Assembly: GCA_965224815.1 (NCBI GenBank) | Contig: CBDDAF010000003.1 | Coordinates: forward strand, 682,001 to 746,000 | Length of the DNA: 64,000 nucleotides | Origin: CAYPEL01 sp036479985 | GTDB lineage: Bacteria > Pseudomonadota > Gammaproteobacteria > DSM-19610 | Direction of reading: 5' to 3' | Shown: positions 18,071-26,993 of the stretch, in pieces | Position numbering within the stretch: the first letter of the stretch is position 1 | How the letters are laid out: every line of letters begins with the position of its first letter | The notes under the pieces: generated by a model | Database searches by the model: none | What the model saw: the letters and a program-made list of their open reading frames with translations, nothing else | What the model was told of the DNA's origin: nothing | Made by a program: the position numbers and the translations under genes

Positions 18071-18508
18071 TTACTCATTCAAATTCATTGTATCTCTTAC
18101 TGCTTGTTCATTTGATATATAGAATATTGGTTCCATTTTTTTGTGTGCAATTATCTCAGTTAATCCATCTATAGTTACATTAACATAGCCTGGTTTAGCT
18201 CTGGCTGGCCAATCCTGCGTTGCCCATTTCCAGTACTCTGGATGATGCTCCATTTTTCCTGTTTTGTATGTTAGTGTTTTTCCATCCATGCTTTTCGATA
18301 TTAGAACTGTATCTTTCACATCAAACGGTGAAGTGTAATACCTCAAATATACTTCTACATCATCTCGCTCGTATCCGTCAGGAAGTTCTGCAAACCAAAT
18401 TGGCAGGCGCGATTCCCTCGATAATTTGAATTCAGACTCTAAAAAACCTCGTATTGGGTTGCAAGACGTCAATAATAAACTTGATGCTACTATGATAATA
18501 ATTCTCAT
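18071..18508 (-). CDS. Small predicted lipoprotein of unknown function
   Basis: A 145-residue protein with a short type II signal peptide and lipobox LLTSC (Cys at about residue 16). The mature part has RLPIWFAELPDGYERDDVEV, a Trp-rich middle (HHPEYWKWATQDWPARAKPG) and a C-terminal strand-helix. No family is recognised. attC sites flank it on both sides (6 bases from each end of the gene), so it is a complete single-gene cassette. Confidence 0.65.
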   Translation of the reverse strand: MRIIIIVASSLLLTSCNPIRGFLESEFKLSRESRLPIWFAELPDGYERDDVEVYLRYYTSPFDVKDTVLISKSMDGKTLTYKTGKMEHHPEYWKWATQDWPARAKPGYVNVTIDGLTEIIAHKKMEPIFYISNEQAVRDTMNLNE

Positions 18509-18514
18509 GAGAGC

Positions 18515-18572
18515 ACTTAACGCCTCAGCTCAAGTGCGCGGTTTTTGCGTCGCTTGGAGCTGCTGGTTAGAT
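18515..18572 (-). other. attC recombination site
   Basis: The cleanest site in the array. On the minus strand the R'' box is ATCTAAC and the R' box is GTTAAGT, both exact matches to RYYYAAC and GTTRRRY. The arms CAGCTCCAAGCG and CACTTGAGCTG pair with one extra C left out. Its length of 58 bases is at the short end for attC. It starts 9 bases after the TPR gene stop. Confidence 0.85.
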
Positions 18573-18581
18573 TGTGTCGTT

Positions 18582-18977
18582 TCATAACTTCAGGTAACTA
18601 TCTAATAACCAGATTGGCATCCCATGCTTTTTTGACTGTTCACGATCTTCTTTTGATTTATCAATACTTCCAAGCTCTCTATATGCAATACCTCGATTAA
18701 GGTATGACCAAGAAAGCGTATTATCTGTCCCAGAATCTATAGCTATCGAACACACCTCAATAGCTTTAGTGTACTTTTTAAATCCGATTAATTTTCCACA
18801 ATACTCATAATTTATTTCATGTCTATACGGCGATTCCTTATATTCTTTTTCCAGTTTTTCCATACTTTTTAATTCATCAACACCGTCTGCAAACGCAGCA
18901 GACAAGAGAAACAATTGCATACAAAAATGCACAAACATAATCCTAAGCGTGTAACTTGATGTCAACATCTTCACCAT
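18582..18977 (-). CDS. Exported TPR-repeat protein
   Basis: A 131-residue protein with an N-terminal hydrophobic segment ending LLSAAFADG (about residues 8-31), read as a signal peptide. Two TPR-like helical pairs follow: NYEYCGKLIGFKKYTKAIEV and WSYLNRGIAYRELGSIDKSK. Such repeats mediate protein contacts; the partner is unknown. It is the first gene of the array in the direction of reading. Three in-frame ATGs (codons 1, 4 and 14) are possible starts; the longest keeps a ribosome-like GCAGAG upstream but codon 4 has GGTGAAG. An attC follows its stop. Confidence 0.65.
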   Translation of the reverse strand: MVKMLTSSYTLRIMFVHFCMQLFLLSAAFADGVDELKSMEKLEKEYKESPYRHEINYEYCGKLIGFKKYTKAIEVCSIAIDSGTDNTLSWSYLNRGIAYRELGSIDKSKEDREQSKKHGMPIWLLDSYLKL

Positions 18978-19299
18978 CTCTGCTGCAATCTAACAATTGT
19001 TAGACGGAAACAGTAGTATTGGGTAATAGGCCGCTTCTGGCTAGTGTGCGAATGACCGATGCGGTCTAGCATGATTTGCATTTCAGACTCTCCCTGTTAA
19101 CTATCTGCTATTTCTTACACTAATGAATAGAAAGATATATTTCCTGTTCCTACTCTGGCTACGATCTGAATTATTTTCAATGATACTAACCCAATACAAC
19201 AAACCATCGTAGTCTTATCTCGTTTATTTACACGGGTTATTGATGTCGTGCAGATTAATTTTGGGAATAGAGCATGCTCCAGATTCGACACCAGACGAA
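18978..19299. other. Spacer with collapsed attC-like doublet
   Basis: A 322-base stretch upstream of the first cassette gene. At 18988-19005 the minus strand reads GTCTAAC-AATT-GTTAGAT: an exact R'' box, four bases, and an exact R' box with no arms. No integrase, attI-like sequence or other coding region is visible in the rest. Confidence 0.45.
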
Positions 19300-21318
19300 T
19301 CACCCACGCAATAAATAACACCTCGCCCTATGCGTGTCACTCAGCGCAGTAATCCCAGGATAATCTATACGGCATTCCGGTTTAGCATATTGACAACGCG
19401 GATGAAAATGACAACCTGACGGTGGGTTGGCAGCGGATGGCATATCGCCTTCCAGTCGAATAATCGAACGCCCGCTGTCTGCTTCAATCGTCGGTACGGC
19501 GGATAGCAATGCCTGGGTATAAGGATGACGTGGATTGTCCAAAACTTCTGCGACGGTGCCTTCTTCTACTATGCGGCCCAGATACATGACGGCGACTCGG
19601 TGTGCGAGGTAGGCGACTACAGATATGTCGTGGGTAATAAATAGATAGGCCAGGCCCAGTTGTTGTTGTAATTCTTTCAACAGGTTTAGTATCTGTGCCT
19701 GTACCGAGACATCCAGTGCGCTGGTCGGTTCGTCACAGACTAATAATTTGGGGGCTACAGCAAGAGATCTGGCGATACAGATGCGTTGCCGTTGGCCACC
19801 GGAAAATTCATGGGGGTAGCGGCGGCTGTGTTCTTCGCGTAAACCAACCTGCTTCAGCATTTCTGTGACACGTTGCTGGCGGCTCGCTTTGTCGCCGATG
19901 CGTTGTGCAACCATACCCTCTTCGATTATTTCCCCGACGGTCATGCGCGGATTCATCGAAGCAAAGGGATCCTGGAATATGATCTGGAAATCAGCGCGGC
20001 GGCGGCGTAAGGCTTCGCCACGCAGCTTGGTTAATTCATCGCCTTCAAATCGAACGCTGCCTGCGGTTGGTTTTAATAACTGTAATATGCTCTTGCCGAC
20101 TGTCGTTTTACCGCAGCCTGATTCACCCACTAAGGCGAGCGTTTCACCGGTAGGTATTGTCAGGTCTATACCGTCAACGGCTTTGACGTGCCCAACGATG
20201 CGTTTAAAGAATCCGCGCCTGATTGGGAAATGTACTTTCAGGTTTTCGACTTCGAGTAATCTGTTACCTGCTTTAACTTCATCATTTGGTTGAACGATTG
20301 TACTTCCCAGCAAATCCCAGGTTGTCAGGGGTTCACCTGGCAATTTTGCATCATCGGCAAGATGACATCGCACGCCAGTATCTGTGCTGGTATCGATCCA
20401 GTTGGGTATTCCGGTTTTACAATCTGACCAGCCGTGATCACACCGCTCCAGGAATCTGCAGCCGGTAAAGATCTGATTCAGGGGTGGCACACTGCCAGGG
20501 ATGACCGCGAGTGGTTCATCACGCTTTTTTCCATCCGGCAAGGCGGCAAATAGTTTCTGGCTATAGGGATGTTGCGGCGTTTCAAAGAATGCTTTGCGGG
20601 GTGCCTGTTCGACAATTTGTCCGGCGTACATGACTGCGACCCGATCGGCCATTTGCGCGACCACACCCAGGTCGTGGGTGATCAGCATGATTGCCATACC
20701 GCGTTCTTCTTGCAGCTTTTTCAGCAAGTCCAGAACCTGAGACTGAATGGTTACGTCCAGCGCTGTGGTTGGCTCATCGGCTATCAGGAGATCAGGATCT
20801 GCTGCCAGTGCGATTGCAATCATCACGCGTTGTTTCATACCGCCGGACAACTGGTGCGGATATTCTCCATAACGGCGCGGAGCGTCTGGTATACCCACTG
20901 CATCGAGTAAACGGATCACTTCGCTTTTTGCTGCCTCTCCGCGAAGCTGTTTATGTTGTTCGAGACTTTCTTCGATCTGACGGCCGATAGTCATCACCGG
21001 GTTCAGCGATGTCATCGGTTCCTGGAAAATCATGGCAATCCGGCCACCCCGGTAACGGCGCATCGCCGCTTCTGGTAAGTCGAACAGGTTCTCACCTTCC
21101 AGCAAAACACGGCCGCCGGTGATATGTCCGGCCGGTTGCGGCAACAGGCGCATCAGTGACAGTGCTGTCATGGACTTGCCACAGCCTGACTCACCTAACA
21201 AAGCAAATGTCTCGCCGCGTCGGATTTCAAAACTCACACCATCGACAGCACGCACAGCACGTTCACCCTTGCCAAAGTGAGTGTGCAAATCTTCTACGAC
21301 TAACAGTGCATCACTCAT
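19300..21318 (-). CDS. Peptide ABC transporter, fused dual ATPase (DppD-DppF/YejF type)
   Basis: A 672-residue protein with two ABC ATPase domains in tandem that power uptake of peptides. The first has Walker A GESGCGKSMTA and signature LSGGMKQRV; the second has Walker A GESGCGKTTVG and signature FSGGQRQRI. Each is followed by an oligopeptide-transporter C-terminal segment with Cys clusters (CRFLERCDHGWSDC; CHFHPRCQYAKPEC). The DEPTTALD and DEPTSALD Walker B motifs are intact. The gene is last in a four-gene operon, five bases after the permease. The order SBP, permease, permease, fused ATPase matches yejABEF, which imports peptides and microcin C. Confidence 0.9.
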   Translation of the reverse strand: MSDALLVVEDLHTHFGKGERAVRAVDGVSFEIRRGETFALLGESGCGKSMTALSLMRLLPQPAGHITGGRVLLEGENLFDLPEAAMRRYRGGRIAMIFQEPMTSLNPVMTIGRQIEESLEQHKQLRGEAAKSEVIRLLDAVGIPDAPRRYGEYPHQLSGGMKQRVMIAIALAADPDLLIADEPTTALDVTIQSQVLDLLKKLQEERGMAIMLITHDLGVVAQMADRVAVMYAGQIVEQAPRKAFFETPQHPYSQKLFAALPDGKKRDEPLAVIPGSVPPLNQIFTGCRFLERCDHGWSDCKTGIPNWIDTSTDTGVRCHLADDAKLPGEPLTTWDLLGSTIVQPNDEVKAGNRLLEVENLKVHFPIRRGFFKRIVGHVKAVDGIDLTIPTGETLALVGESGCGKTTVGKSILQLLKPTAGSVRFEGDELTKLRGEALRRRRADFQIIFQDPFASMNPRMTVGEIIEEGMVAQRIGDKASRQQRVTEMLKQVGLREEHSRRYPHEFSGGQRQRICIARSLAVAPKLLVCDEPTSALDVSVQAQILNLLKELQQQLGLAYLFITHDISVVAYLAHRVAVMYLGRIVEEGTVAEVLDNPRHPYTQALLSAVPTIEADSGRSIIRLEGDMPSAANPPSGCHFHPRCQYAKPECRIDYPGITALSDTHRARCYLLRG

Positions 21319-21323
21319 CAGGA

Positions 21324-22736
21324 TCAGTCCCTTTCACGCAGTCGAGGATCAAACGCATCACGAACTGCATCTGAGAACAGGTTGGCTGCCAGTACCAGCG
21401 TAAACATAAATATAAAGGCCGATAACAGCGACCACCAGACCATCGGTTCGCGCGCCATTTCCAGCCGCGCGCGGTTGATCATATTGCCCCAACTGATCAT
21501 GCTCGGATCAACACCGACGCCAACGTAAGACAACACGGCTTCTGCCAACACCAGTCCGCTGAAGTCGATGACTACGGCGATAAGAATCAAATGCACCAGG
21601 TTTGGCAACAAGTGCCGCATCAAGATTCTGAATCTTGATACCCCGAATGCATTCGCCGCCTGGACGTATTCCAGCTCTTTGAGTTTCAGGCTTTCACCGC
21701 GCAGTAATCTACACAAGCCTGTCCAGCTTGTTATGCCCAGGATGATGCAGAGAAACAGTAAGCGCATATCGGCACGTTCAACCATGGTTTCAAACACGTC
21801 CGGATGTGTGTCCATATACACTTGAAGCATCAGTACAGAAGCTGCAATTAATAAAATCCCGGGGATTGAATTCAGTGTTGTATATAGATACTGAATGACA
21901 TCATCAACCCAACCGCGAAAGTAACCAGCCATCATGCCTAACAGCACGGCGAAAGGCAGCATGATCAGCGTCGTCAAGGTGCCAATCACCAATCCCGTGC
22001 GGATACTTTTTATGGATTGGTATAAGACATCCTGACCGACTTTATCGGTGCCCAGTACGTGATAGTAACTGGCCAGATTGAAAATCAAGGTGATGACAAA
22101 GCCTACAATAGCCAGGGTCAGTAATGCCGTACGCCAGGGCACATGCATACCACCGGCAAGGATTTTTTTCAGAATGAAAGAGAAAGATTCCCGGTGTTTT
22201 CTTGCTAACAGAAGAGTGATCAGGCACAGGATGATCGCCATACCGATCACTGTTTGTATCATTGCCCTGCCGGTTCTGGAAAGAATATCCGCTACTCGAT
22301 CAGCATCCGGATCTTCGAGATGCGCACCGGCATATTTAAGGCGTGGGTATTCCCGCCGTTGCAGGCCATCGTCTCCGATCACAGGTTCTTTGGAAAAAGC
22401 CCTGACCGCAAACGGTGCAGAATAAGTGGTCTCGACCTGAGTGCGTATTGAACCCATCAGTTTATCGAATACGCTAATCACTTCGCCCGAATATTGCGTT
22501 TCCTGCTGCCCGTCCTGTTGCGGCAAAGCTTCCCGGAAGTGCATGGAATCCAGCAACCCGATCAGTATATAGATCAGCAAAATAATCAGAGAAGCGATAG
22601 CCATGCGGTTTTTTAATACCGCCAACCAGGGTTCGCGCAGATGACTTTTTTTCCGCGCATAAAGCATAAAACCAGTAATCACAGCCACCAGCAAAAAGAC
22701 CAATGCATCGGTCCAGAGTATTACCGGCATGATCAT
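21324..22736 (-). CDS. Peptide ABC transporter permease (DppC/YejE type), with extra domain
   Basis: A 470-residue inner-membrane permease. The C-terminal 270 residues are a standard binding-protein-dependent permease with the EAA loop (LEYVQAANAFGVSRFRILMRHLLPN) split here as EYVQAANAFGVSRFRILMRH. The N-terminal 200 residues are longer than in E. coli YejE. They hold a helix at 8-27, a second at about 47-63, a hydrophilic segment of about 90 residues (YSGEVISVFDKLMGSI onward) and another helix pair. The gene overlaps the preceding permease by the four bases ATGA. Confidence 0.85.
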   Translation of the reverse strand: MIMPVILWTDALVFLLVAVITGFMLYARKKSHLREPWLAVLKNRMAIASLIILLIYILIGLLDSMHFREALPQQDGQQETQYSGEVISVFDKLMGSIRTQVETTYSAPFAVRAFSKEPVIGDDGLQRREYPRLKYAGAHLEDPDADRVADILSRTGRAMIQTVIGMAIILCLITLLLARKHRESFSFILKKILAGGMHVPWRTALLTLAIVGFVITLIFNLASYYHVLGTDKVGQDVLYQSIKSIRTGLVIGTLTTLIMLPFAVLLGMMAGYFRGWVDDVIQYLYTTLNSIPGILLIAASVLMLQVYMDTHPDVFETMVERADMRLLFLCIILGITSWTGLCRLLRGESLKLKELEYVQAANAFGVSRFRILMRHLLPNLVHLILIAVVIDFSGLVLAEAVLSYVGVGVDPSMISWGNMINRARLEMAREPMVWWSLLSAFIFMFTLVLAANLFSDAVRDAFDPRLRERD

Positions 22737-23710
22737 GATAGACGTATCCTCGGATCAACCAACGTGTAAGAGATGTCAGTCAAAATCAAACCCAGGATAT
22801 ACAGCACAGACCCCAGAAAAACCATTGCACGCACAATGGCGAAGTCCTGGCTTTGAATGGCATCTATTGTGTAACTACCCAGACCGGGTATTCCAAAAAA
22901 TGATTCCAGAATCAGGCTTCCCATAAACAGTAGCGGTAAGGCTACTACCACATTGGTCACAATCGGAATCATCGCATTTCTCAGCACGTGCCCGAACAGT
23001 AATCTGACTTCACCTAAGCCTTTTGCGCGCGCAGTACGCACGTAGTCTTTGTTGATTTCTTCCAGAAAGATACTGCGGTAAAAACGACTGTTTGCACCCA
23101 GCCCCGATAACACGCCAATCACGACAGGCAATAAAATAAATCGCCAGGCCAACAGGCCCGGTTGATAGCCCGATATCGGAAACAGGTGAAATATTTTGCT
23201 AAAGATGTACTGACCTAAAATAATGTAAAACAGTGCGGAGATAGACATGAGCGTGACACAAAACACGACACCGGACAGATCCAGATAGGTGCCACGAAAA
23301 AATGCCAGTAACATCGCAAAACTGATCGAGACAAACAACCCAAGAATAAGCGTTGGGATAGCAATCGCCAGCGATGGCCACATGCGTTGCCGTATATCTT
23401 CTCCGATGTTACGGCCATCATCTGCGTTACCAAATTGAAACACAAACAACTTGACAGACTTATCAAAAAATATGGTATTGGTCAGCTTGTTGATGCCTTC
23501 TGCTTCAGATTGGTACAACAGGGGTTTGTTATAGCCATGATCGACTTTCCATTTTTCGATCGCCTCAGGAGTAACGCGTTTCATACCCAGGTGCATGCGC
23601 GCCATATCATCGGGTGAATTGACAATAAAAAACAACGCAAAGGTAATCAGGTTCACACCAATTAAAATGGGTATGCCGTACAGGGCACGTCTAAGAATAT
23701 AGGCCAGCAT
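22733..23710 (-). CDS. Peptide ABC transporter permease (DppB/YejB type)
   Basis: A 325-residue inner-membrane permease. The typical N-terminus MLAYILRRALYGIPILIGVN, then SPDDMARMHLG, and the EAA loop DYVRTARAKGLGEVRLLFGH followed by VLRNAMIPIV identify the OppB/DppB/YejB family. It forms the translocation pore with the second permease. The start ATG overlaps the stop of the substrate-binding protein gene by one base (TGATG), so translation is coupled; a TTG one codon upstream is not needed. It overlaps the next gene by ATGA. Confidence 0.9.
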   Translation of the reverse strand: MLAYILRRALYGIPILIGVNLITFALFFIVNSPDDMARMHLGMKRVTPEAIEKWKVDHGYNKPLLYQSEAEGINKLTNTIFFDKSVKLFVFQFGNADDGRNIGEDIRQRMWPSLAIAIPTLILGLFVSISFAMLLAFFRGTYLDLSGVVFCVTLMSISALFYIILGQYIFSKIFHLFPISGYQPGLLAWRFILLPVVIGVLSGLGANSRFYRSIFLEEINKDYVRTARAKGLGEVRLLFGHVLRNAMIPIVTNVVVALPLLFMGSLILESFFGIPGLGSYTIDAIQSQDFAIVRAMVFLGSVLYILGLILTDISYTLVDPRIRLS

Positions 23711-25911
23711 CAACCTGCCTCCACGGCAGCACGGCTAGTTTCGTGACGTTTGTAAACAATATAAGCAGGCAACACCACAAGGACGAGCAATACCAGCAAC
23801 AAGCCCAGCGGCCAGACAATGGGCTTGTTCCAGGCCTGACGTGCTTGCTCGCGCACCTCTGGCTCCAGGCGACGGTATTTAAGGGTATTGTTCGCCATGA
23901 GATTAGGTTTTACATTGAAGTACCAACGATGGTACAGCGCAAATGACTTCGGGTGAAAGCCAAATAACCAGGGACTGTCTTTACGCAGTATCTCGATCAT
24001 TTCATCGATCACTGATTGACGCGCCGGGCCATTGGGCATGTTTTTCATTTGTTCAAACAACTGGTCGAATTTTTCATTTTTATAGTTCGCGGCATTTTCA
24101 CCATTGTGTTCGGCCTTGCTGTTTTTACCATAGAGTAAAAACAGAAAATTCTCCGGATCCGGATAATCCGCATTCCAGCCCCATTGAAATATTTGTGCCG
24201 TTCCTTTGGTCATTTTATCCTGGAATCGATTGTAGTCACTGCTGCGTATTACCAACTGAATATTTAATTTTGCAAATTGTTTTCGATACCAGTCGAGCTG
24301 CGCTTTGCTGTCTGGCCCAGAACCCGTGGTATCTAGATTCAGCACCAGCGGTTTTCCCGTTTTTATATCCCGGCCATCGGGGTAACCCGCCTTCTTCAGA
24401 AGTTCGCGTGCCACCTCAATAGATTTTCTTTGCGGCCCATCGTTTACCCAATCGTATACATATTGGTTAATGCCAGTGGGTGAATCGTCATAACCAAAAA
24501 TACCGGGTGGAATTGGACTTTGTGCCGGGATACCACGGCCATTCACAAAAATGGAGATATACTCCTCGTAATCAACGGCTACGGCTAACGCTTGCCTTAA
24601 CAACCGTGCCCGTTCGCCATCTCCTCCGACCAGCGAGTCCAGCATATTAAATCCGGTGTAGTAAATGGACGACTGTACCGAGGTGCTGAGCTTGATGCCT
24701 TTTTCCTTCATTTCATCGGTTAGCGCTATGTCTCCGCCTGAACCAATTTGTATCGCCTGATCAAAGCTGTCTGAACTGATACCCGATGTGTCGTAGTAAC
24801 CTTGTTGAAATTTGTTCCAGGTTGGAATCGCTTCTTTATCCAGACTGAATATTACGGTATCAATCAAGGGTAACGCTTTTCCCGCATCGTTCAGCAAACC
24901 CTCCTGCTGATCTTCCGGTTGCCCTGTATCTGGATAGGTCTCACCGTGAAAATTGGGGTTCTTCTCCAGAATCATTTGCAGGTTGGGATTGTTCACCGTC
25001 AACATATAAGGGCCGGTGCCGACCGGGTACCAGTCCAGCGTCAGGTTACGTTCTTTCATTCCGGGCTGGCTGTAGAAACGATCGACCTCCATAGGAACTG
25101 GCGCAAAAAATGGCATTGCCAGCCAATAAATAAACTGTGGGTACTGCCCCTGCAAGGTAATTTGGTAACGGTATTTATCCAGTACTTTTACACCCGCAAG
25201 CGGAAAGTCATTCAGGTTTAAAAATATTTCTTTCTGGTTCTGCTCCAGCCGCTTTTTTTCTTCACTCAGTGTTTGGGAATATTTCTTGAGTCCGACAATA
25301 TAATCTGCCATCACACCAAAGATAGGTGAATGCAGACCGGGATGCGCCAGCCGTTTAATCTGGTACACATAGTCCTCGGCAACCAGTTCCCGATCACCCG
25401 TTTCCGGAAAATCCGTCAACCGATTTTTGCCAGCCAACTGGTCGGCACTCAGCGGATAGTACAAATATTTCTCATCCTGATCACGCGCAAAGGCCGGATG
25501 TGGCTGATAGTGAATGCCGGGGATAATTTCGATGTCATAAACACTGAAAGCAATTTGCTCTGTTTCAGCGGCATGCGGTAATCGTTTGCCATCGCTGTCC
25601 AGATAATAGGGTTCAGGAATCTCTGTAACGGTCAGTGGTTCCAGTTTGTAGGGACGTTCCAGATAATGGTATTGCAGCGGTGGTTCGTAAATCTGTCCGG
25701 TAAACAGGACTTCATTAGAACTGTAAGATTGCGCAGGATCCAGATGTTTGGGACGCAAGCTGAATGACGAATAAAGGATATCTTTGCCTGCCAGGTTAGC
25801 TGGATAAGGGCTATTCCATGTCTGCCCGTCGCAAGCTGAGAGCAGTAGCGTTGATATTAACAGCAGAGATATTTTGATGAGTCTTATGACCGGATTGCAG
25901 TTCCCACGCAT
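23710..25911 (-). CDS. Peptide ABC transporter substrate-binding lipoprotein with C-terminal membrane helix
   Basis: A 733-residue family 5 extracellular solute-binding protein that captures peptides for the transporter. It has an N-terminal lipobox LLLSAC (about residues 22-27). The SBP_bac_5 fold is visible as LDPAQSYSSNEVLF, WYPVGTGPYMLT, YYTGFNMLDSL, LRQALAVAVDYEEYI and FQWGWNADYPDPENFLFLLY. A membrane helix close to the C-terminus (WPLGLLLVLLVLVVLPAYIV) is followed by KRHE. It may thus be held at the inner membrane at both ends, which is unusual for this family. It is the first gene of the operon and divergent from fabI. Confidence 0.9.
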   Translation of the reverse strand: MRGNCNPVIRLIKISLLLISTLLLSACDGQTWNSPYPANLAGKDILYSSFSLRPKHLDPAQSYSSNEVLFTGQIYEPPLQYHYLERPYKLEPLTVTEIPEPYYLDSDGKRLPHAAETEQIAFSVYDIEIIPGIHYQPHPAFARDQDEKYLYYPLSADQLAGKNRLTDFPETGDRELVAEDYVYQIKRLAHPGLHSPIFGVMADYIVGLKKYSQTLSEEKKRLEQNQKEIFLNLNDFPLAGVKVLDKYRYQITLQGQYPQFIYWLAMPFFAPVPMEVDRFYSQPGMKERNLTLDWYPVGTGPYMLTVNNPNLQMILEKNPNFHGETYPDTGQPEDQQEGLLNDAGKALPLIDTVIFSLDKEAIPTWNKFQQGYYDTSGISSDSFDQAIQIGSGGDIALTDEMKEKGIKLSTSVQSSIYYTGFNMLDSLVGGDGERARLLRQALAVAVDYEEYISIFVNGRGIPAQSPIPPGIFGYDDSPTGINQYVYDWVNDGPQRKSIEVARELLKKAGYPDGRDIKTGKPLVLNLDTTGSGPDSKAQLDWYRKQFAKLNIQLVIRSSDYNRFQDKMTKGTAQIFQWGWNADYPDPENFLFLLYGKNSKAEHNGENAANYKNEKFDQLFEQMKNMPNGPARQSVIDEMIEILRKDSPWLFGFHPKSFALYHRWYFNVKPNLMANNTLKYRRLEPEVREQARQAWNKPIVWPLGLLLVLLVLVVLPAYIVYKRHETSRAAVEAG

Positions 25912-26078
25912 GGCTGTTGATTATAGGTGAAGACGGGTACCGGATGCCACGCCGGGCTGAATATTTTTTATTCGCATACCGCTCACATGCTGATCGGCAG
26001 GATTGTAAAAACAGGCCTTCCAGTAGCTGGCTTTTTCCGGTACCGTTACAAAAATCAATCCTGCCTGGAGATAGTTGT

Positions 26079-26867
26079 ATGGGGTTTTTAACAGGAAAAC
26101 GCGCACTCATTGTTGGCCTGGCCAGCAAACGCTCCATTGCATGGGGCATCGCTCAGGCCATGCAGCGCGAAGGCGCTGAATTGGCCTTCACCTATCAAAA
26201 TGACAAGCTGCGAGATCGAGTTGAAAAACTCGCCGGTGAATGTGGCACTGAAATCACCGTACCCTGCGATGTCGCTAAAGATGAAGAAATTGAAGCAGTG
26301 TTTGATCACCTGGATGATTTCTGGGATCACCTGGATATTATCGTCCACTCCGTGGCCTTCGCACCTCGTGGCGAACTGGAAGGTGACTACCTGGAAGCTG
26401 TCAGTCGCGAGGGTTTCCGCGTTGCCCACGAAATCAGTTCCTACAGTTTTTCAGCTTTAGCCAAGGCCGGTTGCCGGATGATGGAAGGCCGGGATGGTGC
26501 ATTACTTACCCTGAGTTATCTCGGCGCGGAAAAAGCGATGCCAAATTACAATGTCATGGGACTGGCTAAAGCCAGCCTGGAAGCCAATGTTCGTTATATG
26601 TCCCAGAGTTTGGGGCCGGATGGCATTCGGGTGAATGCTATCTCTGCCGGGCCTATCAAAACACTTGCTGCAGCGGGCATTAGTAATTTCAGGAAAATGC
26701 TTGCAGTGATGGAACGTACATCGCCCTTGCGTAAAAATGTATCGATTGAAGAAGTGGGTAATGCCGCTGCGTTTTTATGTTCGGATCTGGCGTCGGGTAT
26801 AACCGGGGAGATAACCCATGTAGATGGTGGCTATAGTACTGTGGGTATGCCGCCACTTGAAGACTAA
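26079..26867 (+). CDS. fabI: Enoyl-[acyl-carrier-protein] reductase (NADH)
   Basis: Catalyses the last reduction of the fatty acid elongation cycle. This 262-residue short-chain dehydrogenase starts MGFLTGKRALIVGLASKRSI, where GLASKRSIAWG binds the cofactor. The catalytic Tyr-x6-Lys is in NYNVMGLAK, preceded by SYLGAEKAMP with the second Tyr. SAGPIKTLAAAGI and the C-terminal DGGYSTVGM are typical of FabI. The open frame extends 54 codons upstream, but GGAG lies 8 bases before the ATG at 26079 and the family starts there. It is the target of triclosan-type inhibitors in other species. Confidence 0.96.
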   Translation: MGFLTGKRALIVGLASKRSIAWGIAQAMQREGAELAFTYQNDKLRDRVEKLAGECGTEITVPCDVAKDEEIEAVFDHLDDFWDHLDIIVHSVAFAPRGELEGDYLEAVSREGFRVAHEISSYSFSALAKAGCRMMEGRDGALLTLSYLGAEKAMPNYNVMGLAKASLEANVRYMSQSLGPDGIRVNAISAGPIKTLAAAGISNFRKMLAVMERTSPLRKNVSIEEVGNAAAFLCSDLASGITGEITHVDGGYSTVGMPPLED

Positions 26868-26887
26868 CTAAACTGCGGCTTGAAGAT

Positions 26888-26984
26888 AATAATCTCGCAG
26901 AGGCGCAGAGCACGCCAAGAAAAGAATTATTTTGCGTTTTATTTTAAAAACTTTGCGAGCTCTGCGCCTCTGCGAGAGATTATT
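26888..26984. repeat. Long inverted repeat (CTCGCAGAGGCGCAGAG family)
   Basis: Left arm AATAATCTCGCAGAGGCGCA, an A/T-rich loop, and right arm TGCGCCTCTGCGAGAGATTA with two extra bases. It lies between the convergent fabI and symporter genes and could end transcription on both sides. It is related to the repeat at 38768-38847. Confidence 0.8.
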
Positions 26985-26993
26985 TTTAGATAT

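Larger units (their letters stand above)
12913..19005 (-). mobile_element. Integrase-less integron cassette array (CALIN)
   Basis: Eight single-gene or two-gene units, all on the minus strand, are separated in at least three places by clear attC sites (17171-17260, 17990-18064, 18515-18572). Less certain sites lie at 13328-13416 and 15918-15951. Each attC starts at or a few bases after a stop codon, and its R' box ends 6-28 bases before the next start codon, as in gene cassettes. Cargo is typical of sedentary cassette arrays: lipoproteins, a membrane protein, a toxin-antitoxin remnant and orphans. No integrase gene or attI-like region is seen on either side. The base composition is visibly more A/T-rich than the flanking housekeeping genes. 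Confidence 0.65.

Noticed and set aside
19115..19321. Integrase or attI at the right end of the cassette array
   Set aside because: The only frame there is short, overlaps the transporter ATPase gene end and has no tyrosine recombinase motifs.
25917..26078. 54-codon N-terminal extension of FabI
   Set aside because: FabI proteins start at MGFLTGKR, a good ribosome site precedes that ATG, and the extension is non-conserved promoter-region sequence.
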